Assembly (NCBI GenBank): GCA_017416285.1
Contig: JAFQCU010000018.1
Span: forward strand, 1 to 47,768
Reading direction: 5' to 3'
Origin: Clostridia bacterium
GTDB taxonomy: Bacteria; Bacillota; Clostridia; Oscillospirales; Acutalibacteraceae
Length of the DNA: 47,768 nucleotides
The notes under the pieces were generated by a model that was given only the letters and a program-made list of their open reading frames with translations, made no database searches and was not told where the DNA came from. This document shows, piece after piece, positions 34,355 through 41,201 of this stretch. Within the stretch, counting starts at the first letter, position 1; each line of letters begins with the position of its first letter. Position numbers and translations under genes: made by a program.

Positions 34355-34433
34355 AAATCCCCTATGGTAGTTTCTTCTATTCTACCATAGGGGGTTCTTT
34401 TTTTCTATTGTCCGTTTTTACTGGACTTGTTCA
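34351..34433 (-). repeat. IS3-family end repeat, copy 2
   Basis: On the minus strand it begins TGAACAAGTCCAG, then the A-rich run and a perfect 12-bp stem (CCCCTATGGTAG / CTACCATAGGGG). The same order is present in copy 1 at 829-893, where transposase pieces follow. Here no transposase remains. Confidence 0.7.
34359..34402. terminator. Terminator formed by the IS-end hairpin
   Basis: CCCCTATGGTAG, an 11-base loop, CTACCATAGGGG, then TTCTTTTTTTCT. It lies between the convergent NACHT and spoIID genes and has an ATTTTTAT tail on the other strand, so the IS remnant probably serves both. Confidence 0.8.
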
Positions 34434-34448
34434 TTTCACCGCAGTTTT

Positions 34449-35396
34449 TTAATAAATCTCCTCAATTTTACAGCCTTTATAATAATGGCATAATATTTCC
34501 TCAAATTCGGCGCCCTGTTGCGCCATGTAATTTGCACCGTTTTGACTCATACCAACCCCGTGGCCATAGCCGTAAACGGTAAATTTGAATGTTCCGTTAT
34601 TATAGCTTATATCAAAGCAAGCCGAATTAAGGTCTAACGCTTTACGTATTGCACTGCCTTTAATTTCGCTGCCGCAAAGTGTTACTGTTTTAACTGTGCC
34701 GGACGGTGTTTTTTGTGTGTTTTTAAAATAATTTGCTTCGTTGCCTTTGAATGTGATGTCGGGAAATGCTTTTTTAAGTTCAGCTGCCGTCACACTTTTT
34801 TCTGAAAGGTAATTGGGCGACAATTTATCACCGCTGCTGTCAACGCTTACAAGATACGGTCGACTGCCGCCCCATACGTTTTTGCATTCCTCGGTTACGC
34901 CTGAAGAAATTGCGTGATAAACCGACAAGACAATTTCACCGTTGTATGTAAGCGCAAGATTTTTGGTGCCTGCAACTGCGCCTTTAATTTTTTCAATGTA
35001 TTCATCGGCGTTTTCGCCCCATTTTTCACGTGCTTTAGCTTCGGTAATAAAGGCTTGGTCAACGGTGAAGTCATTGGTTATGTCATAGTCCTTGTCTGCA
35101 TTTGTAACCATTCGGTGCAAGGCAAAGGTATGTGCGGCAACTGCTTGTGCCTTTAAAGCCTCTACCTCGTAAAGGGCGGGCATTTCTGCCGCAACAACAC
35201 CAAAAATATAATCATCATACGAAATTTCGCTGATTTGATTTGTTTCGGTGTTTAAAATTTTAAATTTCTTCGTGGCGGTAACCTCTTCAAGTTTTACTGT
35301 ATCATTGACCGGTACGGATGGTTGTCCCAATACGGTTAGCGGCAGCAGTAATAAAAATATTATGAGCAATGCTGAAAAGCTTAATATTTTTTTCAT
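34449..35396 (-). CDS. spoIID: SpoIID/LytB-domain protein (sporulation peptidoglycan lytic transglycosylase)
   Basis: 315 residues with an N-terminal signal/anchor helix (FSALLIIFLLLLPLTVLG). SpoIID-domain motifs: YDDYIFGVVAAEMPALYEVE with the catalytic Glu, LKAQAVAAHTFALHRM, YHAISSGVTEE and the C-terminal YGYGHGVGMSQNGANYMA. In spore formers SpoIID, with SpoIIM and SpoIIP, thins septal peptidoglycan and drives engulfment by the mother cell. The gene stands alone here; no spoIIQ or spoIIID is next to it. This is the main sign that the organism belongs to a spore-forming lineage. It may instead be a SpoIID-like paralogue with a vegetative role. Confidence 0.88.
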   Translation of the reverse strand: MKKILSFSALLIIFLLLLPLTVLGQPSVPVNDTVKLEEVTATKKFKILNTETNQISEISYDDYIFGVVAAEMPALYEVEALKAQAVAAHTFALHRMVTNADKDYDITNDFTVDQAFITEAKAREKWGENADEYIEKIKGAVAGTKNLALTYNGEIVLSVYHAISSGVTEECKNVWGGSRPYLVSVDSSGDKLSPNYLSEKSVTAAELKKAFPDITFKGNEANYFKNTQKTPSGTVKTVTLCGSEIKGSAIRKALDLNSACFDISYNNGTFKFTVYGYGHGVGMSQNGANYMAQQGAEFEEILCHYYKGCKIEEIY

Positions 35397-35421
35397 TTTA
35401 AAACCTTCCTTTTAAATAAAG

Positions 35422-35450
35422 TTGACATTTCAAAAAAGACATATTATTAT
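35422..35450 (+). promoter_or_regulatory. Promoter of the membrane-protein gene at 35506
   Basis: TTGACA, 17-bp spacer, TATTAT. The first ATG (35461) is only 10 bp beyond it. Confidence 0.7.
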
Positions 35451-35505
35451 ATTTTATAGTATGCAATATTTATTCAGCTTATTACCTTGGAGGCTTTCGG
35501 TTGGT

Positions 35506-36270
35506 ATGATACAGAAAAACATAAGAATAAGCGCAGGTTTAATAATTGCCGCCTTTGTGTTAAGGCTTACACAGCTTTTCACAGTGATTGATTATAAAAC
35601 CGGTTTTTATAAGCGTAATTATGGCGTTTGGGGTTTAATTTTAACGGTTTTGGTTTTCGCTTTGTGTGTGGCAGCGGCGGTGGTTTCTCACAAATCACTT
35701 CACATAAATAAATCTAAAATGGTTAAAGCAATGCCGGTAATTTCCGCTTTGGTTTCGGCTTCGCTTTTGTATGAATTTTTTGCAGAAAAATTTACAATGC
35801 AGGGTATGGCATGGCAGGTAATTTTAATGAAGGTCTGTGGCCTTGCCGCCGCACTGTATTTTATGGTGATTGCCGCTTCGGCTTTAATAAAGTTTAAAAT
35901 TCCTGACCTTTTACATACCATTCCCACGTTTTATGTGGTGATGAGAATTGTTTGCTCGTTTATTAACATTTCATCGCTTTCACTGATTGCTGAAAATATT
36001 TTCTTTATTGCGGCGCTGTGCTGCACTTTGCTTTTCTTCGTAAGCTATGCCGCATTTTATTGCCTTGACGACCACGATAAAACCCTTAATTTGCGTACGG
36101 TTTTGGCATCTTCACTGTGTTGCGTAACGGCGGCATCTAACATAGTTGCCAACATTTTTGTGAAAAACGGCTATAATCATATTCCGCTTTATTCACAGCT
36201 TGTTTTAATAATGCTGTCATTGTTTATTGCGGCATTCGCCTTTAACGGAATTTTTGAAACTAGGGAATAA
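35506..36270 (+). CDS. Integral membrane protein of unknown function
   Basis: 254 residues from ATG 35506, chosen because GGAGG lies at 35489-35493 (12 bp away, somewhat long). The ATG at 35461 in the same frame has no ribosome site and would need a near-leaderless message. About seven or eight hydrophobic segments fill the protein (for example GLIIAAFVLRLTQLF, GLILTVLVFALCVAAAVV and LVLIMLSLFIAAFAFNGI). No family recognised and no charged catalytic motif in the loops. Divergent from spoIID and followed by its own terminator. A role in the envelope or sporulation is only a guess from position. Confidence 0.65.
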   Translation: MIQKNIRISAGLIIAAFVLRLTQLFTVIDYKTGFYKRNYGVWGLILTVLVFALCVAAAVVSHKSLHINKSKMVKAMPVISALVSASLLYEFFAEKFTMQGMAWQVILMKVCGLAAALYFMVIAASALIKFKIPDLLHTIPTFYVVMRIVCSFINISSLSLIAENIFFIAALCCTLLFFVSYAAFYCLDDHDKTLNLRTVLASSLCCVTAASNIVANIFVKNGYNHIPLYSQLVLIMLSLFIAAFAFNGIFETRE

Positions 36271-36271
36271 A

Positions 36272-36305
36272 AAAAGAGTATATTCTACAAAGGATATACT
36301 CTTTC
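36272..36305. terminator. Bidirectional terminator
   Basis: AAAGAGTATATTC / GGATATACTCTTT stem between two convergent transcripts, with A-run on the left and T-run on the right. Confidence 0.85.
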
Positions 36306-36306
36306 T

Positions 36307-36552
36307 TTAAAGTAAAATATACAGTAGTGCAAACAAAAGGCGCTTATCGGCTTTTTCATTTAAAAGCAAAAGTAAAAGCCCTAATATCAGCGTTAAATCG
36401 CCATCTGATTTAAGGCGGTTTAAAATGGGAATATCCAGTCCTAATGGTGAAGCGCTTTGTGGTTTTTGTGGCGGCGTAGGTGGTGCGTTTTTCTGCATTT
36501 TCAGCAGCTCGTCAATGGCACGCTGTTTTTGATTGTTAAATGCTTCGTTCAT
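36307..36552 (-). CDS. Small protein of unknown function, third of a three-gene set
   Basis: 81 residues. Start ATG overlaps the stop of the gene before it (ATGA), so translation is coupled. The first half is polar and proline-rich (KNAPPTPPQKPQS), the second half ends in a leucine-rich helix (LILGLLLLLLNEK then RLLFALLYILL). No family recognised. The leucine-rich end could be a membrane or protein contact. Confidence 0.65.
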   Translation of the reverse strand: MNEAFNNQKQRAIDELLKMQKNAPPTPPQKPQSASPLGLDIPILNRLKSDGDLTLILGLLLLLLNEKADKRLLFALLYILL

Positions 36553-36893
36553 AAAAGCTTACCTAAAATTCCGCTTTCCTTTATAAGCGGTAATAAATCT
36601 AAAAGCCGCAAAATTTTGATTGCGGTATCAACCTTTTCTTGCTTTGCCTCGCTTAAGTGCGGCTTTAATGCGGTCAGCAAGGCGGCTCTAGGGTCGTCGT
36701 TGTGGCTTTGCAGTCGGGATACAAGACCCATTATTTGCGAAAGCTCTCCAATGTCTGCAATACCGCTAAAATCGGGTTTTTCGGGTTCGGGCTCGGGCTT
36801 TTCGTTTAAAATGCTTTGTGCCATTTCCCGCACACGGTTCATGCTTTCAGGGTCGGACAATATTTCCGAAAGCTTTGCGCTCAAATCATCCAT
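36549..36893 (-). CDS. Small acidic helical protein, second of a three-gene set
   Basis: 114 residues from ATG 36893, preceded by GGTGG at 6 bp; a TTG start at 36905 in the same frame is less likely. The sequence is helical and charged: LSEILSDPESMNRVREMAQS, a Pro-Glu linker (EKPEPEPEKPD), then LKPHLSEAKQEKVDTAIKIL. The shape DPxxMxxVxxMAxS recurs in small hypothetical proteins of clostridia as far as I recall, without assigned function. It overlaps the first gene by 8 bp. Confidence 0.65.
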   Translation of the reverse strand: MDDLSAKLSEILSDPESMNRVREMAQSILNEKPEPEPEKPDFSGIADIGELSQIMGLVSRLQSHNDDPRAALLTALKPHLSEAKQEKVDTAIKILRLLDLLPLIKESGILGKLL

Positions 36894-37119
36894 TTTTTCC
36901 ACCAAAAAGCTTTAGAAGTGCCTGCGCCTGTGGGCTTTTTAGGATATCGCTCATTGCCTGCTTGTCGGACATAAGCTTCAAAAGCTTTTGCTTGTCTTCG
37001 GCTGAAAGGCTGTTGACAAGGCTATCCGTGTTGCCTGTTTTTACAGCGTTTTCCACGGCTTTTTTATCGATTTTACCGTTGTTTTTTAAAAGGTCGTTTA
37101 AAGGTTTGTTTTGATTCAA
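36886..37119 (-). CDS. Small charged protein, first of a three-gene set
   Basis: 77 residues if it starts at TTG 37119. The text GGGAGATGATTTTTTG matches the ribosome site and TTG start of the WalJ-like gene at 43786 (GGAGGTGATTTTTTG), while the upstream ATG at 37134 has no ribosome site before it. Content: KNNGKIDKKAVENAVKTGNT, then LSAEDKQKLLKLMSDKQAMS and a final KSPQAQALLKLFGG. Mostly helical and Lys/Asp-rich. Not recognised. The three genes overlap or nearly touch and must form one transcript. Confidence 0.6.
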   Translation of the reverse strand: MNQNKPLNDLLKNNGKIDKKAVENAVKTGNTDSLVNSLSAEDKQKLLKLMSDKQAMSDILKSPQAQALLKLFGGKNG

Positions 37120-37179
37120 AAAATCATCTCCCATAATATATTTATGTTAAAATTCGTTTTTTAGAATAGAGGTATTTTC

Positions 37180-37653
37180 TTGCGTGTTTTAGTTATTTCA
37201 GATTCGCACAAGCGAAGCGATGTTATCGAAAAGATTTTATATGCACAGCCCACTGCGGAGCATGTGTTTTTTCTTGGCGATATAGCAAGCGACATTGAAG
37301 ATTATACCTATATTTTCCCCGAAAAAAGGTTTTACATTTTGTCCGGTAATTGTGATTATTTTTCGACTTTTCCGTCTAGTAGTATCCAAAATATTGGCGG
37401 AAAGCGTATTTTTTACACTCACGGGCATACTTTAGGGGTTAAGTCTTCAACTGCTCATTTGCTTAAAACGGCAAAGGCTCAAGGGTGCGATATTGCACTT
37501 TTTGGTCACACGCACATACCCTTAACATTGTATGAAGATGGTGTGTGGCTTGTGAATCCTGGGTCATGCGGTCACCCACGAGAGGGAAGACCGACCTATG
37601 CTGTAATTGATATTGAAAATAATGGCGTTATGCCAATAATTATTGAGGTTTAA
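37180..37653 (+). CDS. YfcE/MJ0936-family metallophosphoesterase
   Basis: 157 residues from TTG 37180 (GAGG 8 bp upstream). Calcineurin-like fold with metal ligands in order: VLVISDSHKRSD, FFLGDIASD, ILSGNCDYFS (GNCD), YTHGHTLGV and ALFGHTHIP. Members hydrolyse phosphodiesters such as cyclic nucleotides in the test tube; the natural substrate is not known. It precedes queH by 2 bp, so the two are one operon. Confidence 0.93.
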   Translation: MRVLVISDSHKRSDVIEKILYAQPTAEHVFFLGDIASDIEDYTYIFPEKRFYILSGNCDYFSTFPSSSIQNIGGKRIFYTHGHTLGVKSSTAHLLKTAKAQGCDIALFGHTHIPLTLYEDGVWLVNPGSCGHPREGRPTYAVIDIENNGVMPIIIEV

Positions 37654-37655
37654 AA

Positions 37656-38216
37656 ATGAAGGTTTTATTACACACTTGCTGTGCTCCGTGCTCGCTTTCT
37701 TGCATTGGCCCTTTGAAGGACGAGGGCTTTACAATTGATTTATTTTGGTTTAATCCAAATATTCATCCCTACACCGAATATAAAGCCCGCCGTGACTGCC
37801 TTTTAAGCTATGCCGAAGAAATTGGTTTAACGGTAAGAGTTAAGGAAAATTATGGGCTTCGGGAATTTGTAAAAGCTGTGGCTGATGATATTGATAACAG
37901 ATGCAAATATTGCTATTATATTCGAATGTATGAAACCGCAAAATTTGCCCGTGATAACGGTTATGATGCTTTTACAACTACATTGCTTTGCAGTCTTTAC
38001 CAAGACCACGAGGGAATAAAGGCGACAGGCGAAAAGCTTGCAAAAGAATTTGGGGTAGAGTTTTTATACCGTGATTTTCGTGTTAATTTTAGAAATGGTA
38101 ATAATCTCGCACGTGAAAAGGGCTTTTATATGCAAAAATATTGCGGTTGCATTTTTTCTGAAGAGGACCGTTATCAAAAGCAGATATTAAAGGATAAAGA
38201 ACGCTTGACAAATTAA
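37656..38216 (+). CDS. queH: Epoxyqueuosine reductase QueH
   Basis: 186 residues. QueH (formerly DUF208) carries out the last step of queuosine synthesis in tRNA where QueG is absent. Motifs: LLHTCCAPCSLSCIGPLKDE with the CCAPC cysteines at the N terminus, FWFNPNIHPYTEYKAR, CKYCYYIRM, TTTLLCSLYQDHEGI and the C-terminal MQKYCGCIFSEEDRY. The cysteines bind an iron-sulphur cluster and metal. No other que gene is in the window. The stop lies inside the promoter of the thiT transcript. Confidence 0.93.
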   Translation: MKVLLHTCCAPCSLSCIGPLKDEGFTIDLFWFNPNIHPYTEYKARRDCLLSYAEEIGLTVRVKENYGLREFVKAVADDIDNRCKYCYYIRMYETAKFARDNGYDAFTTTLLCSLYQDHEGIKATGEKLAKEFGVEFLYRDFRVNFRNGNNLAREKGFYMQKYCGCIFSEEDRYQKQILKDKERLTN

Positions 38217-38233
38217 ATTTCAAGTAGTATAAT
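38205..38233 (+). promoter_or_regulatory. Promoter of the TPP riboswitch-thiT transcript
   Basis: TTGACA, 17-bp spacer, TATAAT. The -35 box is within the last codons of queH. Confidence 0.88.
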
Positions 38234-38242
38234 TTGGTTGCA

Positions 38243-38342
38243 ATTAGGGAGCTGGATGAAACTCCGGCTGAGAGGATGCCCGTTTTTAAAAACTATGGCT
38301 TCGACCGATTACCTGATGCCGATAATGCGGCCGTAGGTAAAT
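38243..38342 (+). promoter_or_regulatory. TPP riboswitch (THI element)
   Basis: Conserved pieces in order: TTAGGGAGC, GGCTGAGAGGATGCCC, GACCGATTACCTGATGCC and GATAATGCGGCCGTAGGTAA. A terminator follows at once and the next gene is the thiamine transporter thiT, as expected for thiamine control. Confidence 0.95.
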
Positions 38343-38356
38343 ACAGCACGTGTATT

Positions 38357-38390
38357 GCCGCAGGTTAAATTGCCTGCGGCTTTTTGTTTT
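38357..38390 (+). terminator. Riboswitch terminator before thiT
   Basis: GCCGCAGG / CCTGCGGC stem followed by TTTTTGTTTT. Confidence 0.88.
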
Positions 38391-38465
38391 GGCCAAAGCA
38401 AAAATAAAACTTTAAAACTTGTATTTCGGAACTGATTGCAAATATGTAATAAGGAGAAAAACAAA

Positions 38466-39023
38466 ATGAAAGAAAATGTTAAAAAACCAATTTACAAACT
38501 GTGTGAATCGGCAATGATGATTGCGTTGGCTACTGCCTTGTGCGCAATAGAAATTCAGGTTGGTGTGCTTGGTGGCTCTATTGACTTTGTAATGATACCG
38601 TTGTTCATTATCGCTTTTCGCCATGGCGTGGCTTACGGTGTGGGCAGCGGTTTGGTGTTTGGCCTTATCAAATGCCTTATTGGCGGCGGTATCGGTTATG
38701 GTCTTCCGTCGATTTTGCTTGACTATGTTTTAGCATATGGTGCAGTTGGCCTTGCGGGTCTTTTCAAAAGAAAAAATTGGGCTATTGAGGTTTCAACCTT
38801 TATAGGCTGTCTTGCACGTTTCGCAATTCATTTTATAAGCGGTATTACTATTTATATGATTACCGTTCCAACCGAGGTTGAAAGCATTGGTGTAACCTTT
38901 GCAAACCCCGTAATTTTTTCGATTGTTTACAATGCAATTTACATGTTGCCAAACACTGTAATTGCGGTTGTGGTTATGGCGCTTTTAAGATATCCGCTTA
39001 AAAAACTTAATCAAAAGTTTTAA
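38466..39023 (+). CDS. thiT: Thiamine ECF transporter substrate-binding subunit ThiT
   Basis: 185 residues from ATG 38466 (AAGGAG 9 bp upstream). Small membrane protein with about six helices. Features of ThiT: LCESAMMIALATALCAIEIQ at the first helix, GGSIDFVMIPLFIIAFRHGV, and GLIKCLIGGGIGYGLPSILL with glycine-rich loops. It captures thiamine and works with a shared ECF energy module encoded elsewhere. Behind a TPP riboswitch. Confidence 0.94.
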   Translation: MKENVKKPIYKLCESAMMIALATALCAIEIQVGVLGGSIDFVMIPLFIIAFRHGVAYGVGSGLVFGLIKCLIGGGIGYGLPSILLDYVLAYGAVGLAGLFKRKNWAIEVSTFIGCLARFAIHFISGITIYMITVPTEVESIGVTFANPVIFSIVYNAIYMLPNTVIAVVVMALLRYPLKKLNQKF

Positions 39024-39028
39024 GGGAT

Positions 39029-39183
39029 AAATTGGGGTTTATCGCACAGACTATATTGATATTTTGTAGGGACAGGCCTCCCGGACTGTCCGCAAATAAA
39101 GTGGTGTTTTAACGGGCAATCGGGGACGCTTGCCCCTACGTATTTGCAATAAAAATTCCGCTTAAGCATATCGATAAACTATA
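39029..39183 (+). repeat. Mobile-element-like repeat, copy 1 (with nested element)
   Basis: Left end AAATTGGGGTTTATCGC (39029-39045) and right end CGATAAACTATA (39172-39183) occur in inverted order at 42210-42293. The ends are partial inverted repeats of each other (GTTTATCG/CGATAAAC). Inside lies a second unit (39067-39140). Confidence 0.65.
39067..39140. repeat. Nested MITE-like unit
   Basis: It begins TGTAGGGACAGGC and ends GCTTGCCCCTACG: imperfect terminal inverted repeats. TATTT stands on both sides (39061-39066 region and 39141-39145) as a possible target duplication. No coding capacity. Confidence 0.5.
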
Positions 39184-39206
39184 TTTTTTTACATAAAATA
39201 TAACGG

Positions 39207-39243
39207 AAAAAGTGGCAGAAAGGCAAGGCTTCTGCCGCTTTTT
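39207..39243 (+). terminator. Terminator upstream of the rpmH promoter
   Basis: AAAAAGTGGCAGAA / TTCTGCCGCTTTTT stem; probably ends the thiT transcript. Confidence 0.75.
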
Positions 39244-39264
39244 GCTTTTGACATTAAATTTTTA

Positions 39265-39293
39265 TTGACTTTTTGGGCAGTTTTGGGTATAAT
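39265..39293 (+). promoter_or_regulatory. Promoter of rpmH
   Basis: TTGACT, 17-bp spacer, TATAAT. Confidence 0.85.
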
Positions 39294-39366
39294 TCTATTC
39301 TGTAAGGTTATGTATAAAGGAAATTCTGCTTACATAACGAAAAAGTTCAGTTAAGGAGGGTTTAAG

Positions 39367-39501
39367 TTGAAAAGAACATATCAACCGAAAAAGCTTCATC
39401 GTAAGAAAGAGCACGGTTTCTTAAAGAGAATGGCAACTGCAAACGGCCGTAAGGTTTTGGCACGTCGCAGAGCAAAAGGTAGAAAGAAATTGACATACTA
39501 A
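39367..39501 (+). CDS. rpmH: 50S ribosomal protein L34
   Basis: 44 residues, normal for L34. Starts at TTG 39367 behind AAGGAGGG. Typical basic sequence: [20 protein letters not shown], then [20 protein letters not shown] and LTY. First gene of the classic rpmH-rnpA-yidD-yidC-jag order. Confidence 0.97.
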   Translation: MKRTYQPKKLHRKKEHGFLKRMATANGRKVLARRRAKGRKKLTY

Positions 39502-39530
39502 AAGCCACTTATATGTGGCTTTTACTTTTG
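39501..39530 (+). terminator. Hairpin between rpmH and rnpA
   Basis: AAAGCCAC-TTATAT-GTGGCTTT, then TACTTTTG. It starts within the rpmH stop and ends 3 bp before rnpA. A partial terminator would keep L34 output far above RnpA. Confidence 0.7.
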
Positions 39531-39532
39531 TT

Positions 39533-39898
39533 ATGAGAATTCAAAAGTTAAAAGAAAATCGTGAATTTCGTCGGGCATATAATCGTGGTAAGGTTTTTGT
39601 TACTCCATATGCGGTGGTTTATATTACCAAAAACCGCACAGATGGGGTAAGGCTCGGCATTACTGTCGGTAAAAAAATCGGCAAGGCTGTTAAACGCAAT
39701 CGTGCAAAGCGTGTTATTACGGCCGCATTTTCTTCCGTCTTGCCTAAAATTCAGGACGGATTGGATTTTGTAATAGTTGCAAGAACCAGAATTTTAAAGG
39801 TTAAAAGCACCGAACTTGCATTAATTTTCGAAAAAACACTGGATACTGCAGGTGCTTTAAAAAACGACAATGAAAAAGATACTCATATTTCTTGTTAG
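39533..39898 (+). CDS. rnpA: Ribonuclease P protein component
   Basis: 121 residues from ATG 39533. Basic protein that helps the RNase P RNA mature tRNA 5' ends. Motifs: [40 protein letters not shown] (the RNR motif) and [12 protein letters not shown]. No ribosome site precedes the start: the bases upstream belong to a hairpin. An in-frame GTG at 39515 also lacks one. The end overlaps yidD by 29 bp. Confidence 0.94.
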   Translation: MRIQKLKENREFRRAYNRGKVFVTPYAVVYITKNRTDGVRLGITVGKKIGKAVKRNRAKRVITAAFSSVLPKIQDGLDFVIVARTRILKVKSTELALIFEKTLDTAGALKNDNEKDTHISC

Positions 39899-40100
39899 GT
39901 TTTACCAAAAAAACATTTCTCCCAGAAAAATTGCTTGCTGCCGTTTCACACCTACTTGTTCTCAATATGCTATTGAGGCTATTTCTACTCACGGCGCAGT
40001 TAAGGGCACGGCCCTGAGCTTGTGGAGAATTTTACGCTGTAATCCTTTTTGTAAGGGCGGGTATGACCCCGTTCCGCCAAAAAAGGAAACAAAACATTGA
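39870..40100 (+). CDS. yidD: Membrane protein insertion efficiency factor YidD
   Basis: 76 residues. Family text is clear: [51 protein letters not shown] small membrane-associated protein that aids YidC. Lies between rnpA and yidC, overlapping rnpA. Confidence 0.96.
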   Translation: MKKILIFLVRFYQKNISPRKIACCRFTPTCSQYAIEAISTHGAVKGTALSLWRILRCNPFCKGGYDPVPPKKETKH

Positions 40101-40142
40101 TTTTAAAAATAACCATTTTCAAATGGATGGTGTATAGAAATT

Positions 40143-41183
40143 ATGGATAAGTTATTTGACATTATTAACATACCGTTCAGCTATATTTTGCGTTTTATTG
40201 CAGATATGAGTGGCGGTAACTTTGCAATAGCAGTTTTTGTTTTCACTTTGCTTATAAACTTAGCGTTTATTCCGCTTACAATTAAAAGCCAAAAATCATC
40301 TGTTCAGCAAATGCGCATTAAGCCCAAGCTTGATGCTTTGAAGGAAAAATGTGGTGACGACAAACAGAAGTACAGCATGGAAATGCAGGAGCTTTATCAA
40401 AAAGAAGGCATTTCGATGGGTGGCGGCTGTCTTCCCATGATTTTCCGTATGGTGGTTATGCTCAGCATTTACTGGCTCATTATGTCGCCTGTAACCTATT
40501 TGTCTGGTGTTGAAAAGGCCAAGGTAACTAACGTTAATACTGTGGTTAGCGAAAGCCTTAACAGTATCAAGAAAAAGGATGAGGACAAGTATAACGCCCT
40601 CACCAAAAAGCTCGATTGGAGCGCTAACAACGCTAACAATCAGCTTGGTATTATTAAAATCATTCGTGATGATGATAAGCTTGAGCTTTTGAAAGACAGT
40701 ATTCCCGCAAAGGAATATAAAAAGATTGATAAAGATTTGCAGTATATGATTAAAAAGGATAAGGAAGCCGATATCGACTTCACCTTGTTCGGTATTGACC
40801 TTACTGCAACACCTAAGTTTTCTATTGATATTTTTAACGCTTTTAATCGCACTTGGATTATGCCCTTGTTAGCATTTGCTGCGCAAATTCTTTCAAGTAT
40901 GCTTTCAATGATGCTACAGAAAAAGCAAAACCCTGACGCTCCCAACATGATGGGCATGATGCTCACAATGCCGTTAATATCGCTCTTTATCGGTTTTGGT
41001 TTCCCTTGCGGTGTAACCTTCTACTGGGCATGCTCTTCACTTATCGGCGGTGTTATTCAGGTTTTGGTACAACAGTTCTATGGTCCGCAGAAGCTTTTGG
41101 CTAATGAACGTGCAAAGGAACTTGTTAAGCAGTGCGAATTTGAAACTACACAGATTAAAAAGTTTGGCGAAATAGAAGATTAA
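40143..41183 (+). CDS. yidC: Membrane protein insertase YidC
   Basis: 346 residues, gram-positive YidC/SpoIIIJ type without the large periplasmic domain, but with a sizeable loop (about 125-225) between core helices. Helix 1 near 22-45 (NFAIAVFVFTLLINLAFIPL), coiled cytoplasmic hairpin with KLDALKEKCGDDKQKYSMEM, GGGCLPMIFRMVVMLSIYWL, then three further helices (MPLLAFAAQILSSMLSMML, PLISLFIGFGFPCGVTFYW, SLIGGVIQVLVQQF). It inserts membrane proteins alone or with SecYEG. Confidence 0.95.
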   Translation: MDKLFDIINIPFSYILRFIADMSGGNFAIAVFVFTLLINLAFIPLTIKSQKSSVQQMRIKPKLDALKEKCGDDKQKYSMEMQELYQKEGISMGGGCLPMIFRMVVMLSIYWLIMSPVTYLSGVEKAKVTNVNTVVSESLNSIKKKDEDKYNALTKKLDWSANNANNQLGIIKIIRDDDKLELLKDSIPAKEYKKIDKDLQYMIKKDKEADIDFTLFGIDLTATPKFSIDIFNAFNRTWIMPLLAFAAQILSSMLSMMLQKKQNPDAPNMMGMMLTMPLISLFIGFGFPCGVTFYWACSSLIGGVIQVLVQQFYGPQKLLANERAKELVKQCEFETTQIKKFGEIED

Positions 41184-41201
41184 TTTTAAGGAGGAAGTCC
41201 C

